Below are positions 26,401 to 35,771 of a stretch of 64,000 bases of DNA, piece by piece (positions within the stretch are counted from its first letter, which is position 1; every line of letters begins with the position of its first letter). The notes below the pieces were generated by a model, which searched no databases, was not told the DNA's origin, and worked only from the letters and a program-made list of their open reading frames with translations. The stretch is from Pseudomonas sp. S04 (GTDB lineage: Bacteria > Pseudomonadota > Gammaproteobacteria > Pseudomonadales > Pseudomonadaceae), in assembly GCF_009834545.1 (NCBI RefSeq), contig NZ_CP019427.1, positions 620,001-684,000 of the forward strand. The letters run 5' to 3'. A program made the position numbers and the translations under genes.

Positions 26401-28549
26401 CCAGCGCAAAGCGCTAGGCTTGCCTCATGTGGGGCAGGGGCCAGAGTTGAAGGCGTTGATCAGGCAGCACCTACTGACGCGCGGTGAGTTGCGCTCGTTA
26501 CTGGGGATGCAACCGATCAATCCCGGATTCAGGGCGCCCCAGCGCTGGATCGATGGCCGCCTGGGTTATCCACTGTCCGGGCGCGGGGCGGGTTTTCATC
26601 CCGTGCCGGTATCGGACGAGGCCAGAGTGCTCAAGCTGTTTCCCAGCTTCACTGATGGTCAGATTGAGGGTTTTCTGGAGTTGTTGGGAGCCGCGCGGGA
26701 AGTGTATCTGGTCAATTTTGAGGCGGAGCATCAACAGTTGCTGAGCTGGTCTGAGCAATGGCTGGCGACTCCGTCGACGCGTGTCTTGCCAGATGGCAGT
26801 GTTGTCGCCGTCGAGCAGTATGAAAAACAAGTGGTCGCTGAGTTGCTCAAGCGTAGCTGGCAAAGACAGTCACTCAAATACTCGCGCTATGGTGTTCGTC
26901 GGGGGTATGAACTGAGGCTGCGAGGTCGAGCGGTTGGGGCGCTGCCTGCTCTGGAAGTGGACTTTAGTCATGTGAATTTTCTGGACCTCAGTGGCATGGA
27001 CCTGATGGCGGCTCCCAACGAGTTTCTCGAATCGTTTCCCTTGGTTCAACGCTTGGAACTGCAGGCCAACCGTCTTGTAGACATCCCCGCGCAACTGGAT
27101 GAAATGCCCAGTCTTGCCTATTTGGACCTGTCCGGTAACCGCATCAGGTTAACCACCGGCGAAGCGGATTCACTGGCTCGGATGAGGGGGCTCAGAGAGC
27201 TGAATCTAAACCACAACCCGTTGGAGCGAGTGCCTGATCTAAGCCAGATGACAGAGTTGGGCGTGGTTCGCTTGCAGGGCACCGGAATCAGTCAATGGCC
27301 AGTCGGGCTGGCCGATCCACCCCGCCTGGGCATGGTCGATTTGCGCGATAACCAGCTCACCTCGTTTCCCGAATGGGCGGTGAATCCACCTGCGCAGCAG
27401 TCGGCGGCCATCAATCGGGTATTGCGAGTCACTGAACTGAATGGCAATCCTCTTTCCGACCAGGGCATCACGCAGTATGGGGAGATTCTGGCGCGTATCT
27501 ACCTGGACAACGATGAGGCCGGATTAGCGCCGGTTCCCCCTGATTCGCCGGCTGATCGTGGTGCTGCCGGCGGCACCCTGGCGCCCTCGGCGCAGCGTGT
27601 AGAGCGCTGGATGCGCGATACGCCAGCGCTGGAGCAGAATGTCAGAAGGACGCAATGGGCACTCCTCGACAGTGAAGCCCTCGCTAGGGAAGCCGCCGCA
27701 GGAGAGGCTGGAGGGTCGGTCAGTGAAAGCGAGGAGTTTTTCCGCTTGCTGGAAAAACTGCATGCGACGGCCGAGTACAAAAAAGCCTACCCCGACCTCA
27801 AGGCTCGGGTTTGGGCGGTGCTGGATGCGGCCGAAGAAAACGCAGTGCTGCGTCGTGAACTGTTCCAGTTGGCAGGAGAGCCAGAAACCTGCAGCGATCG
27901 TGCTGCGCTGATGTTCAGCCAGCTGGAAATCAAGGTCCTGACTCACAAGGCCCTGGCGCGCGTCGGCGATAGCGGCGCAGGTCTTCAATTGCTCAAACTG
28001 GCCCAAGGCCTGTTTCGTCTGGATGAGGTGGAAGCGTTTGCGCTCAAGGACATTAACGAGCGTATCAAGACCATAGTCCGTTCCGATAAATCGACGCACG
28101 AAAAGGGCCGCCAGCTGTTGTTGATGGACCAAATCGAAGTGCGGCTTTCCTATCGGGTCAACCTCAGGGACAGGCTGGACCTGCCAGGGCAGCCTACGAA
28201 GGCAGAATACGCGGGTTCGCAATACGTGCCTCGCGCCAAGCTGCAGGAAGCAGAACAGTATGTGCACAGCCTCAAGGACTCGAAGGCCGAGATTGAATCG
28301 ATCGCGCACCGTGATTTCTGGGGGCAGTACCTCAAAGAAAAATATCGCTCCAGGTTCGATCTGGCCTATGAGTCAATCCTTGAACGCCTGGAGCAATTGG
28401 ACATCGCCCGCACTTCGATGACCAGTGATGCCTACAACACTCAGTCCAAGGCACTGGCCGTCGAGGCCAGGGTTGTCGAGCAACGGCTCATCGACCTGCT
28501 GACACCCGAGGAAATACTCAGCCTGGAAAATGGCGGTAATGCTGCTTAG
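23465..28549 (+). CDS. Large LRR protein with C-terminal NEL-type E3 ubiquitin ligase domain; effector-like
   Basis: A 1,694-residue protein. The long N-terminal part (about 1-1160) resembles the DUF6543/dermonecrotic-toxin-like regions common in pseudomonads and includes a hydrophobic stretch near 425-465 (ALAVLNVVALFVPPLGVAMMAVM). Leucine-rich repeats run from about 1165 to 1325 (LDLSGMDL, LELQANRLVDIP, LDLSGNRI, LNLNHNPLERVP, VDLRDNQLTSFP). The C-terminal domain from about 1365 carries the NEL signature ETCSDRAALMFSQLE, with the catalytic Cys at residue 1476, as in IpaH/SspH ligases. These ligases ubiquitinate host proteins after type III delivery; delivery here is unproven. ATG 23465 is preceded by GAGTGG; GTG 23453 is an alternative. 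Confidence 0.88.
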   Translation: MAELNKPFASSAETALAEDKGPHYDYVKNKLPAWLLQATPQRRRELRDAGLARPSRHEAATQDHQAAFKRSSRQSYATQNTLDQMLVNLQDVKAFSRPLLTAAIMQKFNVSVDVDNTLLSYAVSNPEPFADDIRLTSSLLDAALHNFTEADEDDTYAATRSSNSVLLLSPQGRLPFTVEQFAALSRQLDLGAKYQAHIKSALGIAEVVAEGVLKARVILSQQHAFSAAIDLARMQGDIDRVTPDSTIYDLLIRVRDNPHDLTLDGKPVQFNGLKLLGETGLIGVVLIGPDRISSESVQRLVVYIPHDPISPIKEYPSAQHFHSELRDRLRDPGYQEFFSRFVRQEDKARFFRRLNDRLTPLKPQPNGRVYIRTPDPEARIHMEETPVLGALWVFLFDQQLNKLLNDAAFVAVSTADVDAQARTDKLLGYLGTALAVLNVVALFVPPLGVAMMAVMATQLTYEVVEGVEALAQGDTDEGFIYLMDVAQNLAQLALLAAVGAEGAEPVTPLKRSPFVDSLQQVTLPDGETRLWKPDLKPYEHTGALPAGLKPDDLGLLHHDGQAFLVLGDKCYRVKMDPVSGQYRVVHPVRANAYGPELNHNGFGAWSHEVEQPRTWQGRELMQRIGHGVREFSDAELEQIRHVSGIDEGVLRRMHVENEPPAPMLADTISRFQAYRQVEEFIADMKSASSSASATDHSINQLHVLTRYGTWPDTVSVRIIDAQAKTLWEYVNPQGVQGKVRIVQIHDAQVRGGRLLKTLLESLTESETDVVLGQAPGAPREVLEKRIERLRERIARVAESHKVEFFNDIYNARTDSSDPRLSLIKSRFSNVPTSVIEQLLAEASPGERQQMAKWDFADKLQTKPIPLRLAEELRWIQREVRLSRTYEGFYLDDLMGQDAETLVLNSLKKLPGWSDDLRIEVRDGSFSGALRASVGPQSAESSKVLVRNDQGRYEARDQNNEHLHGADDLYAALQHALPDTQRKALGLPHVGQGPELKALIRQHLLTRGELRSLLGMQPINPGFRAPQRWIDGRLGYPLSGRGAGFHPVPVSDEARVLKLFPSFTDGQIEGFLELLGAAREVYLVNFEAEHQQLLSWSEQWLATPSTRVLPDGSVVAVEQYEKQVVAELLKRSWQRQSLKYSRYGVRRGYELRLRGRAVGALPALEVDFSHVNFLDLSGMDLMAAPNEFLESFPLVQRLELQANRLVDIPAQLDEMPSLAYLDLSGNRIRLTTGEADSLARMRGLRELNLNHNPLERVPDLSQMTELGVVRLQGTGISQWPVGLADPPRLGMVDLRDNQLTSFPEWAVNPPAQQSAAINRVLRVTELNGNPLSDQGITQYGEILARIYLDNDEAGLAPVPPDSPADRGAAGGTLAPSAQRVERWMRDTPALEQNVRRTQWALLDSEALAREAAAGEAGGSVSESEEFFRLLEKLHATAEYKKAYPDLKARVWAVLDAAEENAVLRRELFQLAGEPETCSDRAALMFSQLEIKVLTHKALARVGDSGAGLQLLKLAQGLFRLDEVEAFALKDINERIKTIVRSDKSTHEKGRQLLLMDQIEVRLSYRVNLRDRLDLPGQPTKAEYAGSQYVPRAKLQEAEQYVHSLKDSKAEIESIAHRDFWGQYLKEKYRSRFDLAYESILERLEQLDIARTSMTSDAYNTQSKALAVEARVVEQRLIDLLTPEEILSLENGGNAA

Positions 28550-28560
28550 CGGATAGCTCC

Positions 28561-28597
28561 AACCCCGAATGTTGCCTGCGGCAGCCTTCGGGGTTTT
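28561..28597. terminator. Hairpin terminator between convergent NEL and ureC genes
   Basis: A 9-bp stem AACCCCGAA/TTCGGGGTT (28561-28569 with 28587-28595) is followed by a short T run on the plus strand. It lies 12 bases after the NEL gene stop and 7 bases before the ureC stop, so it may serve both. Confidence 0.75.
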
Positions 28598-28603
28598 GCG
28601 TAG

Positions 28604-30304
28604 TCAGAACAGGAAATACCGCTGCGCCATCGGCAACACATCCGCCGGCTCACACCACAACAGTTCGCCATCGGCCTTGACCTGATAGGTCTGCGGATCG
28701 ACGTCGATGCTGGGTAGGTAGTCGTTATGGATCAGGTCGGTCTTGCACACGCTGCGGCAACCCTTGACCACGGCGATGGTCTTCTTCAAGCCCAATGCCT
28801 GCGCCAGTCCTGCTTCCTCTGCGGCCTGGCTGATGAAGGTCAGGCTGGTGGCGTGCAACGAGCCACCGTAGCTTGCGAACATCGGGCGGTAGTGCACCGG
28901 TTGCGGCGTCGGAATCGAGGCGTTGGCGTCGCCCATGAGGCTGGCGGCAATCGCCCCACCCTTGAGAATCAGGCTGGGCTTGACCCCGAAAAACGCCGGG
29001 CGCCAGAGCACCAGGTCGGCCCATTTCCCCACTTCGATCGAACCCACTTCGTGGCTGATGCCGTGGGTGATCGCCGGGTTGATCGTATATTTGGCGAGGT
29101 AGCGCTTGGCGCGGAAGTTGTCGTTGCCCTCGCCATCGCCCGGCAGTGGGCCGCGCTGCTGCTTCATCTTGTCGGCGGTCTGCCAGGTTCGGATGATGAC
29201 TTCGCCGACCCGGCCCATGGCCTGGCTGTCGGAGCTGATCATCGAGAACGCCCCGAGGTCGTGCAGGATGTCCTCGGCGGCGATGGTTTCACGACGGATA
29301 CGGCTTTCGGCGAAGGCCACGTCCTCGGCAATGCTTGGGTCCAGGTGATGGCAGACCATCAGCATGTCCAGGTGTTCGTCGATGGTGTTGCGGGTGAACG
29401 GCCGGGTCGGGTTGGTCGAACTCGGCAGCACGTTGGCAAAACCGCAGGCCTTGATGATGTCCGGGGCGTGACCGCCACCCGCGCCTTCGGTGTGATAGGT
29501 GTGGATGGTGCGGCCCTTGAAGGCGGCGAGGGTGGTTTCGACAAAACCCGATTCATTGAGGGTGTCGGTGTGGATCGCCACCTGCACGTCGTACTGGTCG
29601 GCCACAGTCAGGCAGTTGTCGATGCTGGCCGGGGTGGTGCCCCAGTCTTCGTGCAGCTTGAGGCCAATGGCGCCGGCCTTGACCTGCTCGATCAACGGTC
29701 CCGGCAGGCTGGCGTTGCCCTTGCCGGTGAGGCCGATGTTCATGGGAAAGGCGTCCGCGGCCTGGAGCATGCGCGCCAGGTGCCAGGGCCCGGAGGTGCA
29801 GGTGGTGGCGTTGGTGCCGGTGGCAGGACCGGTGCCGCCACCGATCATGGTGGTAACGCCGCTCATCAAGGCTTCTTCGATCTGCTGCGGGCAAATGAAG
29901 TGGATATGCGTGTCGATGCCGCCAGCGGTGAGGATCATGCCTTCGCCGGCAATCACTTCGGTCCCGGCGCCGATGGCCATGCTCACGTCGGGCTGGATAT
30001 CCGGGTTGCCGGCCTTGCCAATGGCGGCGATGCGCCCATCCTTGAGGCCGACATCGGCCTTGACGATGCCCCAGTGGTCGAGGATCAGCGCGTTGGTGAT
30101 CACCGTGTCGACGACGTCGGCCGCCAGCAACTGGCTCTGCCCCTGGCCGTCGCGGATCACCTTGCCGCCACCGAACTTCACTTCTTCGCCATAGGTGGTG
30201 AAGTCCTTCTCGACCTCGATCCACAACTCGGTGTCGGCCAGGCGGACCTTGTCACCGACGGTGGGGCCGAACATGTCGGCGTAGGCCTGACGGGAGATTT
30301 TCAT
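28604..30304 (-). CDS. ureC: Urease subunit alpha UreC
   Basis: The 566-residue catalytic subunit hydrolysing urea to ammonia and carbamate. Visible features are the nickel ligands in [11 protein letters not shown] near residue 133, the lysine that is carbamylated in [12 protein letters not shown] near 217, further ligands HTDTLNE and [14 protein letters not shown], and the flap MVCHHLD. Length and motifs are standard. It is the last gene of the minus-strand urt/ure run, 139 bases after ureB, a gap that holds a REPIN. Confidence 0.98.
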   Translation of the reverse strand: MKISRQAYADMFGPTVGDKVRLADTELWIEVEKDFTTYGEEVKFGGGKVIRDGQGQSQLLAADVVDTVITNALILDHWGIVKADVGLKDGRIAAIGKAGNPDIQPDVSMAIGAGTEVIAGEGMILTAGGIDTHIHFICPQQIEEALMSGVTTMIGGGTGPATGTNATTCTSGPWHLARMLQAADAFPMNIGLTGKGNASLPGPLIEQVKAGAIGLKLHEDWGTTPASIDNCLTVADQYDVQVAIHTDTLNESGFVETTLAAFKGRTIHTYHTEGAGGGHAPDIIKACGFANVLPSSTNPTRPFTRNTIDEHLDMLMVCHHLDPSIAEDVAFAESRIRRETIAAEDILHDLGAFSMISSDSQAMGRVGEVIIRTWQTADKMKQQRGPLPGDGEGNDNFRAKRYLAKYTINPAITHGISHEVGSIEVGKWADLVLWRPAFFGVKPSLILKGGAIAASLMGDANASIPTPQPVHYRPMFASYGGSLHATSLTFISQAAEEAGLAQALGLKKTIAVVKGCRSVCKTDLIHNDYLPSIDVDPQTYQVKADGELLWCEPADVLPMAQRYFLF

Positions 30305-30355
30305 TCGTTCGCCTTGAGATTCAGGAAAATTTGAAGTCGTTCGCTGCGCTCACTG

Positions 30356-30418
30356 TCGCGGGCAAGCCCGCTCCCACAGGGGAATGCGATCACTTGTGGG
30401 AGCGGGCTCGCCCGCGAA
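30356..30418. repeat. REPIN (paired REP sequences) between ureB and ureC
   Basis: Two inverted REP units, CGCGGGCAAGCCCGCTCCCA and TGTGGGAGCGGGCTCGCCCG, form a long hairpin typical of Pseudomonas REP doublets. Its place inside an operon may affect mRNA stability and the relative level of ureC. Confidence 0.9.
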
Positions 30419-30443
30419 GAGGCCAGTGCAGACGCCGTAAAAT

Positions 30444-31285
<842 letters not shown>

Positions 31286-31819
31286 TTACTCCTTGTGGGC
31301 CTGGGGTGGCTCCGAGCCTGGGTTGAGGGTCAATTGCATGAACGTCAGGTCGAGCCAGCGACCGAACTTGGTGCCCACCTGCGGCATCTGTCCGGTGGTG
31401 ATGAAGCCGGCCCGCTCATGCAGACGGATCGACGCCGCGTTGCCGCTCTCGATGGCCGCCACCATCACGTGTTTGCCAGCGTCCCTGGCGCGCACCACCA
31501 GTGCTTCCATCAGGCGCGGACCGAGGCCGTTGCCGCGTTGGTCGTTGCGCACGTACACCGAGTGTTCCACGGTGTGGCGAAACCCATCGAAGGGCCGCCA
31601 GTCACCGAAAGAGGCGTAGCCGAGCACCTGCTCGTCGGCAGCGGCGATCACCAGGATCGGGTAGCCTTGGGCGTGGCGGGCGCTGAACCAGGCTTGGCGA
31701 TTGGCCAGGTCGACCGCCTGTTCGTTCCAGATCGCGGTGGTGTTGAGCACAGCGTCGTTGTAGATGTCGCGAATCGCCGGCAGGTCGGCGGGCACGGCAT
31801 CGCGGATGTGATACGGCAT
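31286..31819 (-). CDS. GNAT-family N-acetyltransferase, phosphinothricin/methionine sulfoximine type
   Basis: A 177-residue GNAT of the Pat/MddA type. Diagnostic stretches are IRDAVPADLPAIRDIYND at the N-terminus, TAIWNEQ, GYASFGDWRPFDGFRHTVEHS and VRNDQRGNGLGPRLMEAL (acetyl-CoA binding). I recall the P. aeruginosa relative PA4866, also located between ureA and ureB, as acetylating methionine sulfoximine and methionine sulfone, glutamine synthetase inhibitors. That would protect ammonia assimilation downstream of urease. The substrate here is inferred from similarity and position. Confidence 0.85.
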   Translation of the reverse strand: MPYHIRDAVPADLPAIRDIYNDAVLNTTAIWNEQAVDLANRQAWFSARHAQGYPILVIAAADEQVLGYASFGDWRPFDGFRHTVEHSVYVRNDQRGNGLGPRLMEALVVRARDAGKHVMVAAIESGNAASIRLHERAGFITTGQMPQVGTKFGRWLDLTFMQLTLNPGSEPPQAHKE

Positions 31820-31828
31820 GGCGCGACC

Positions 31829-32131
31829 TCAGGCGATAGGTTGATGGACGGTGACCAGTTTGGTGCCATCGGGAAAGGTGGCTTCGACCTGGATCTGCGG
31901 GATCATTTCCGGGATGCCGGGCATCACCTGTTCGCGCTGCAGCAGGGTGGTGCCCAAGTGCATCAGCTCGGCGACGCTCTGGCCGTCCCGCGCGCCTTCG
32001 AGCAGCGCTGCGCTGATATACGCCATGGCCTCCGGGTAATTGAGTTTGACGCCGCGGGCCAACCGCCGCTCGGCCACCAGGCCGGCAGTGAAGATCAGCA
32101 GCTTGTCTTTTTCGCGTGGGGTCAGGTCCAT
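31829..32131 (-). CDS. ureA: Urease subunit gamma UreA
   Basis: A 100-residue small structural subunit. It begins [20 protein letters not shown] and contains the conserved [11 protein letters not shown] and [30 protein letters not shown] segments. It assembles with UreB and UreC. It follows ureD by 66 bases and precedes the two acetyltransferase genes. Confidence 0.97.
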   Translation of the reverse strand: MDLTPREKDKLLIFTAGLVAERRLARGVKLNYPEAMAYISAALLEGARDGQSVAELMHLGTTLLQREQVMPGIPEMIPQIQVEATFPDGTKLVTVHQPIA

Positions 32132-32197
32132 CGTGGAAATCCATCTGGGCAGAAAAAAAGAGCATTCGTAAGGTCGACCCGAACCCGTTGTCGGTGT

Positions 32198-33037
32198 TCA
32201 GGTATTCCATATTCGCGGCGCCAGCGCCTCGCGGCCGAGCAGGGCCGGGCGCAGCAGTGTCCATAAATCAATCAGCCAACCCCGCGCCAGCAAGGTTTCA
32301 CTGGCCAGGCAGCGGGCAACCAGCAGCCCGGGAAGTTGGGTCAAATCCCCGCGTACCGGGTTGGGCAATGAGCGACAGGCCTGCAGCAGTTCGCTGTCGA
32401 TCTCGCCCGTCACCAGCAAGGTGGCAAATACCGGCTGGCCGTCCAGGCCAATCGGCGAGTCGAGCAAACCGTCAGCGCCGACAATGCGCTGGCGTTCGTG
32501 CCAGAGCAACTGGCCGTCGCGGCGGATCTCCAGTTGCGCTTGAAAGTGCCCATGCTCGAAGCGTTCGCCGCTGGCCGGGCGACCCAGTGCCACCACGTCC
32601 CAATAGAACAATCGCGCATCGCCCTGCAGTTCGATCGAGGTCTTGAGCTCGGCCTGGGCGGCGCTGAAGACGATGGTTTCCTGGGGCAGCCATTCCAGTG
32701 TGGCACCGGTGGCAACCTGCAAGTCGAGCTGCTGATAGGCGGGGCTGGCGGCGCGATACCACTTGGCGGCGCCGGGGCTGGTCAACTGCGCCCAGGCGTT
32801 GGGTCCGACGCTCGCGCGGACCTCCAGGCGATCGCCACCGGCAATCCCTCCGGGTGGGTGGACGATGATGTGCTGGCACACTTCGGGGCCTTCGGCGTAC
32901 AGGTGTTTTTGCACCCGCAGCGGACCCTGATGGCGGCGCAGGGTCGGCCGCGTGCTGGCGCCGAAACGGGCGTAGCCGAGCTCAAGCTCGGCATGCCAGC
33001 TGGGTGTGAATGCGTTGTGTTGGGCAGTGGCAGTCAT
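32198..33037 (-). CDS. ureD: Urease accessory protein UreD
   Basis: A 279-residue UreD (UreH) scaffold. Conserved segments are [20 protein letters not shown] near 31-50, [10 protein letters not shown] near 61-70 and [10 protein letters not shown] near 89-98. UreD binds apo-urease and recruits UreF and UreG for nickel insertion. It starts 30 bases after the urtE stop, so uptake and hydrolysis genes appear to form one transcription unit. UreE, UreF and UreG are encoded about 25 kb away. Confidence 0.96.
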   Translation of the reverse strand: MTATAQHNAFTPSWHAELELGYARFGASTRPTLRRHQGPLRVQKHLYAEGPEVCQHIIVHPPGGIAGGDRLEVRASVGPNAWAQLTSPGAAKWYRAASPAYQQLDLQVATGATLEWLPQETIVFSAAQAELKTSIELQGDARLFYWDVVALGRPASGERFEHGHFQAQLEIRRDGQLLWHERQRIVGADGLLDSPIGLDGQPVFATLLVTGEIDSELLQACRSLPNPVRGDLTQLPGLLVARCLASETLLARGWLIDLWTLLRPALLGREALAPRIWNT

Positions 33038-33067
33038 ATTTTCTGATTATCGTCAGGACGCTAAAGA

Positions 33068-33766
33068 CTAGATCGTTACCAGGCCGCGTACACCCTCGGC
33101 TTCCATGTTTTCGCCGCGACCTTGCTGGACGATCTCGCCTCGCGACATCACCAGGTACTGATCGGCCAGCTCGGCAGCGAAGTCGTAGAACTGTTCCACC
33201 AGCAGGATCGCCATGTCACCGCGTGCCGCAAGCTGCTTGATCACCGCGCCGATCTCCTTGATCACCGAGGGCTGGATGCCTTCGGTGGGTTCATCGAGGA
33301 TCAGCAGGCGTGGCCGGCTGGCCAGCGCACGGCCGATGGCCAACTGTTGCTGCTGGCCACCGGAGAGGTCACCGCCACGGCGTAGCTTCATTTGCAGCAG
33401 CACCGGGAACAGCTCGTAGATGAAGCCCGGTACTTCCCGGGCTTCGGCGCCGGGGAAACGCGACAGCCCCATCAACAGGTTTTCTTCGACGCTCAGCCGG
33501 GGGAAGATTTCCCGGCCCTGGGGAACATAGGCGATACCAGCATGAACCCGCTGGTGCGGCTTGAGCCCACTGATGGTCTTGCCCTCCCAGTTCACCGCGC
33601 CCTCCTTGGCCGGCAGCAGGCCCATCAGGCATTTGAGCAGGGTGGTCTTGCCCACGCCGTTGCGCCCGAGCAGGCAGGTGACTTCGCCAACCTTCACCTC
33701 GAAGCTGAGGCCGCGCAGGATGTGGCTACCGCCGTAGTACTGGTGCAATTTATCGACTTGCAGCAT
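33068..33766 (-). CDS. urtE: Urea ABC transporter ATP-binding subunit UrtE
   Basis: A 232-residue ABC ATPase. Walker A GRNGVGKTTLL is near residue 36, Q-loop VPQGREIFP near 83, signature LSGGQQQQLAIGRAL near 138, and Walker B LLILDEPTEGIQP near 157. The TEGIQPSVI and VEQFYDFA stretches distinguish UrtE from LivF. It pairs with UrtD to power urea import. The ATG at 33766 has GAGGAG at 9-base spacing; a TTG two codons earlier is less likely. Confidence 0.93.
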   Translation of the reverse strand: MLQVDKLHQYYGGSHILRGLSFEVKVGEVTCLLGRNGVGKTTLLKCLMGLLPAKEGAVNWEGKTISGLKPHQRVHAGIAYVPQGREIFPRLSVEENLLMGLSRFPGAEAREVPGFIYELFPVLLQMKLRRGGDLSGGQQQQLAIGRALASRPRLLILDEPTEGIQPSVIKEIGAVIKQLAARGDMAILLVEQFYDFAAELADQYLVMSRGEIVQQGRGENMEAEGVRGLVTI

Positions 33767-33787
33767 GTTCAAATTCTCCTCAATTCC

Positions 33788-33814
33788 CTGTGGAGCGGGC
33801 GCTCGCTCCTACAG
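33788..33814. repeat. REP-like palindrome between urtD and urtE
   Basis: CTGTGGAGCGGGCGCTCGCTCCTACAG forms an imperfect hairpin with the core typical of Pseudomonas REP units. It lies in the 68-base gap between two operon genes. Confidence 0.65.
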
Positions 33815-33834
33815 AGAGCAATCCACACCTGCGT

Positions 33835-34695
33835 TCAGCGCCCGAGATAAACCTCGATCACCCGCTCGTTGTCCTGCACCTGCGCCAGTGACCCCTCGGC
33901 CAGCACGCTGCCCTGGTGCAATACGGTGACGTGGTCGGCGATCGAACCGACGAAGCCCATGTCGTGCTCCACCACCATCAATGAATGTTTACCGGCCAGG
34001 CGCTTGAACAGCTCGGCGGTGAACTCGGTCTCGGCGTCGGTCATGCCCGCTACCGGTTCATCGAGCAACAGCAATTGCGGGTCTTGCATCAGCAGCATGC
34101 CGATTTCCAGGAATTGTTTTTGCCCGTGGGACAACAGGCCGGCGGGGCGATTGACCGAGGCGGTCAGGCGAATGGTGTCCAGCACCTCACTGATCCGGTC
34201 GCGCTGCTCGCCATTGAGTCGGGCGCGCAAACTGGCCCATACCGACTTGTCGGTCTTTTGCGCCAGCTCCAGGTTCTCGAACACGCTCAGGGCTTCGAAC
34301 ACCGTGGGTTTCTGGAACTTGCGGCCGATCCCGGCCTGGGCGATCTGCACTTCGCTCATGCGGGTCAGGTCCAGGGTCTCGCCGAACCAGGCCTTGCCGT
34401 GGCTGGGGCGGGTCTTGCCGGTGATCACATCCATCAGGGTGGTCTTGCCAGCCCCGTTGGGACCGATGATGCAGCGCAGTTCACCGACGCCGATGTACAG
34501 GTTGAGACTGTTCAACGCCTTGAAACCATCGAAGCTGACGCTGATGTCCTCCAGGGTGAGGAGGGTGCCGTGGCGGGTGTTCAGGCCTTTTCCGGCGCGC
34601 TGCCCGAGGCCGATGGCATCGCGGCTGCTGCCGGCATCCTTGTTCGGTTCCAGGATCGGTTCGAGCATGAATTCGGCGGTCGCAGTGACTCTCAT
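33835..34695 (-). CDS. urtD: Urea ABC transporter ATP-binding subunit UrtD
   Basis: A 286-residue ABC ATPase with a roughly 45-residue N-terminal extension usual in UrtD. Walker A GPNGAGKTTLM is near residue 79, signature LSHGQKQFLEIG near 189, Walker B LLLLDEPVAGMT near 209 and H-loop VVEHDMGFVGS near 242. The LSHGQKQ form of the signature is typical of UrtD and LivG. The ATG overlaps the urtC stop by 4 bases. Confidence 0.94.
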   Translation of the reverse strand: MRVTATAEFMLEPILEPNKDAGSSRDAIGLGQRAGKGLNTRHGTLLTLEDISVSFDGFKALNSLNLYIGVGELRCIIGPNGAGKTTLMDVITGKTRPSHGKAWFGETLDLTRMSEVQIAQAGIGRKFQKPTVFEALSVFENLELAQKTDKSVWASLRARLNGEQRDRISEVLDTIRLTASVNRPAGLLSHGQKQFLEIGMLLMQDPQLLLLDEPVAGMTDAETEFTAELFKRLAGKHSLMVVEHDMGFVGSIADHVTVLHQGSVLAEGSLAQVQDNERVIEVYLGR

Positions 34696-35771
34696 TGTTC
34701 ACCTCTTTTTCTCAGCAGGCCGATCACGCCCTTGGGCAGGTACAGGGTGACGATGATGAACAGCGCACCGAGGAAGAACAGCCAGTATTCGGGAAAGGCC
34801 ACGGTGAACCAGCTCTTCATGCCGTTGACCACGCCGGCGCCCAGCAGCGGGCCGATTAGCGTGCCGCGTCCGCCCAGGGCGACCCAGACGGCGGCTTCGA
34901 TGGAGTTGGTCGGGGACATTTCGCTGGGGTTGATGATGCCCACCTGGGGCACGTAGAGCGCACCGGCCAGACCGCAGAGCACCGCGCTCAAGACCCAGAC
35001 AAACAGCTTGAACCCGCGTGGGTCGTAGCCGCAGAACATCAGCCGGTTTTCCGCGTCGCGCAGGGCGGTCAGCACTCGGCCGAACTTGCTTTGCGCCAGC
35101 CGCCAGCCGATGAACAGGCTGGCCACCAGCAGCAGTACGGTGGCACTGAACAGCACCGCGCGGGTGCCAGGTTCGGTGATGCCGAAGCCGAGGATGGTGC
35201 GAAAGTTGGTGAAGCCGTTGTTGCCGCCAAATCCGGTCTCGTTGCGGAAAAACAGGAGCATGCCGGCGAAGGTCAGGGCCTGGGTCATGATCGAGAAATA
35301 CACGCCCTTGATCCGCGAGCGAAAGGCGAAGAAGCCGAACACCAGCGCCAGCAAGCCGGGGGCCAGCACCACCAGGCACAGGGTCCAGAGAAAGCTGCTG
35401 GTGCCGGTCCAGAACCACGGCAGCTCAGTCCAGGAGAGGAAGGTCATGAACGCCGGCAAGCCGTCCCCCGAGGCCTGGCGCATCAGGTACATGCCCATGG
35501 CGTAGCCACCGAGGGCGAAGAACAGGCCGTGGCCCAGGGACAGCAGGCCGGCGTAACCCCAGACCAGGTCCAGGGCGAGGGCGACGATGGCGTAGCAGAG
35601 GATCTTGCCGACCAGGGTCAGGGTGTAGGCCGAGACATGCAGGGCGTTGTCGGCGGGCAGCAGCGACAACAGCGGTAGCGCCAGTAGCGACAACACCAGT
35701 AGCGTACCGACGGCAATCGTCACCTTGGGCCCGGCCTTGCGGGTGGCGGTAATGAGCAGGGGCTGGTTCAT
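34692..35771 (-). CDS. urtC: Urea ABC transporter permease UrtC
   Basis: A 359-residue inner-membrane permease of the LivM type with about nine or ten hydrophobic helices. The family stretch DLVWGYAGLLSLGHGLFFALGG is near 64-85, and QVGIINPSEMSPTNSIEAAVW is near 273-293, in the cytoplasmic EAA-like region. It forms the channel with UrtB. Its start overlaps the urtB stop by one base (TGATG). Confidence 0.94.
   Translation of the reverse strand: MNQPLLITATRKAGPKVTIAVGTLLVLSLLALPLLSLLPADNALHVSAYTLTLVGKILCYAIVALALDLVWGYAGLLSLGHGLFFALGGYAMGMYLMRQASGDGLPAFMTFLSWTELPWFWTGTSSFLWTLCLVVLAPGLLALVFGFFAFRSRIKGVYFSIMTQALTFAGMLLFFRNETGFGGNNGFTNFRTILGFGITEPGTRAVLFSATVLLLVASLFIGWRLAQSKFGRVLTALRDAENRLMFCGYDPRGFKLFVWVLSAVLCGLAGALYVPQVGIINPSEMSPTNSIEAAVWVALGGRGTLIGPLLGAGVVNGMKSWFTVAFPEYWLFFLGALFIIVTLYLPKGVIGLLRKRGEQ

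Noticed and set aside
28727..30334. Long plus-strand open frame opposite ureC
   Set aside because: It is an antisense shadow of a highly conserved urease subunit gene.
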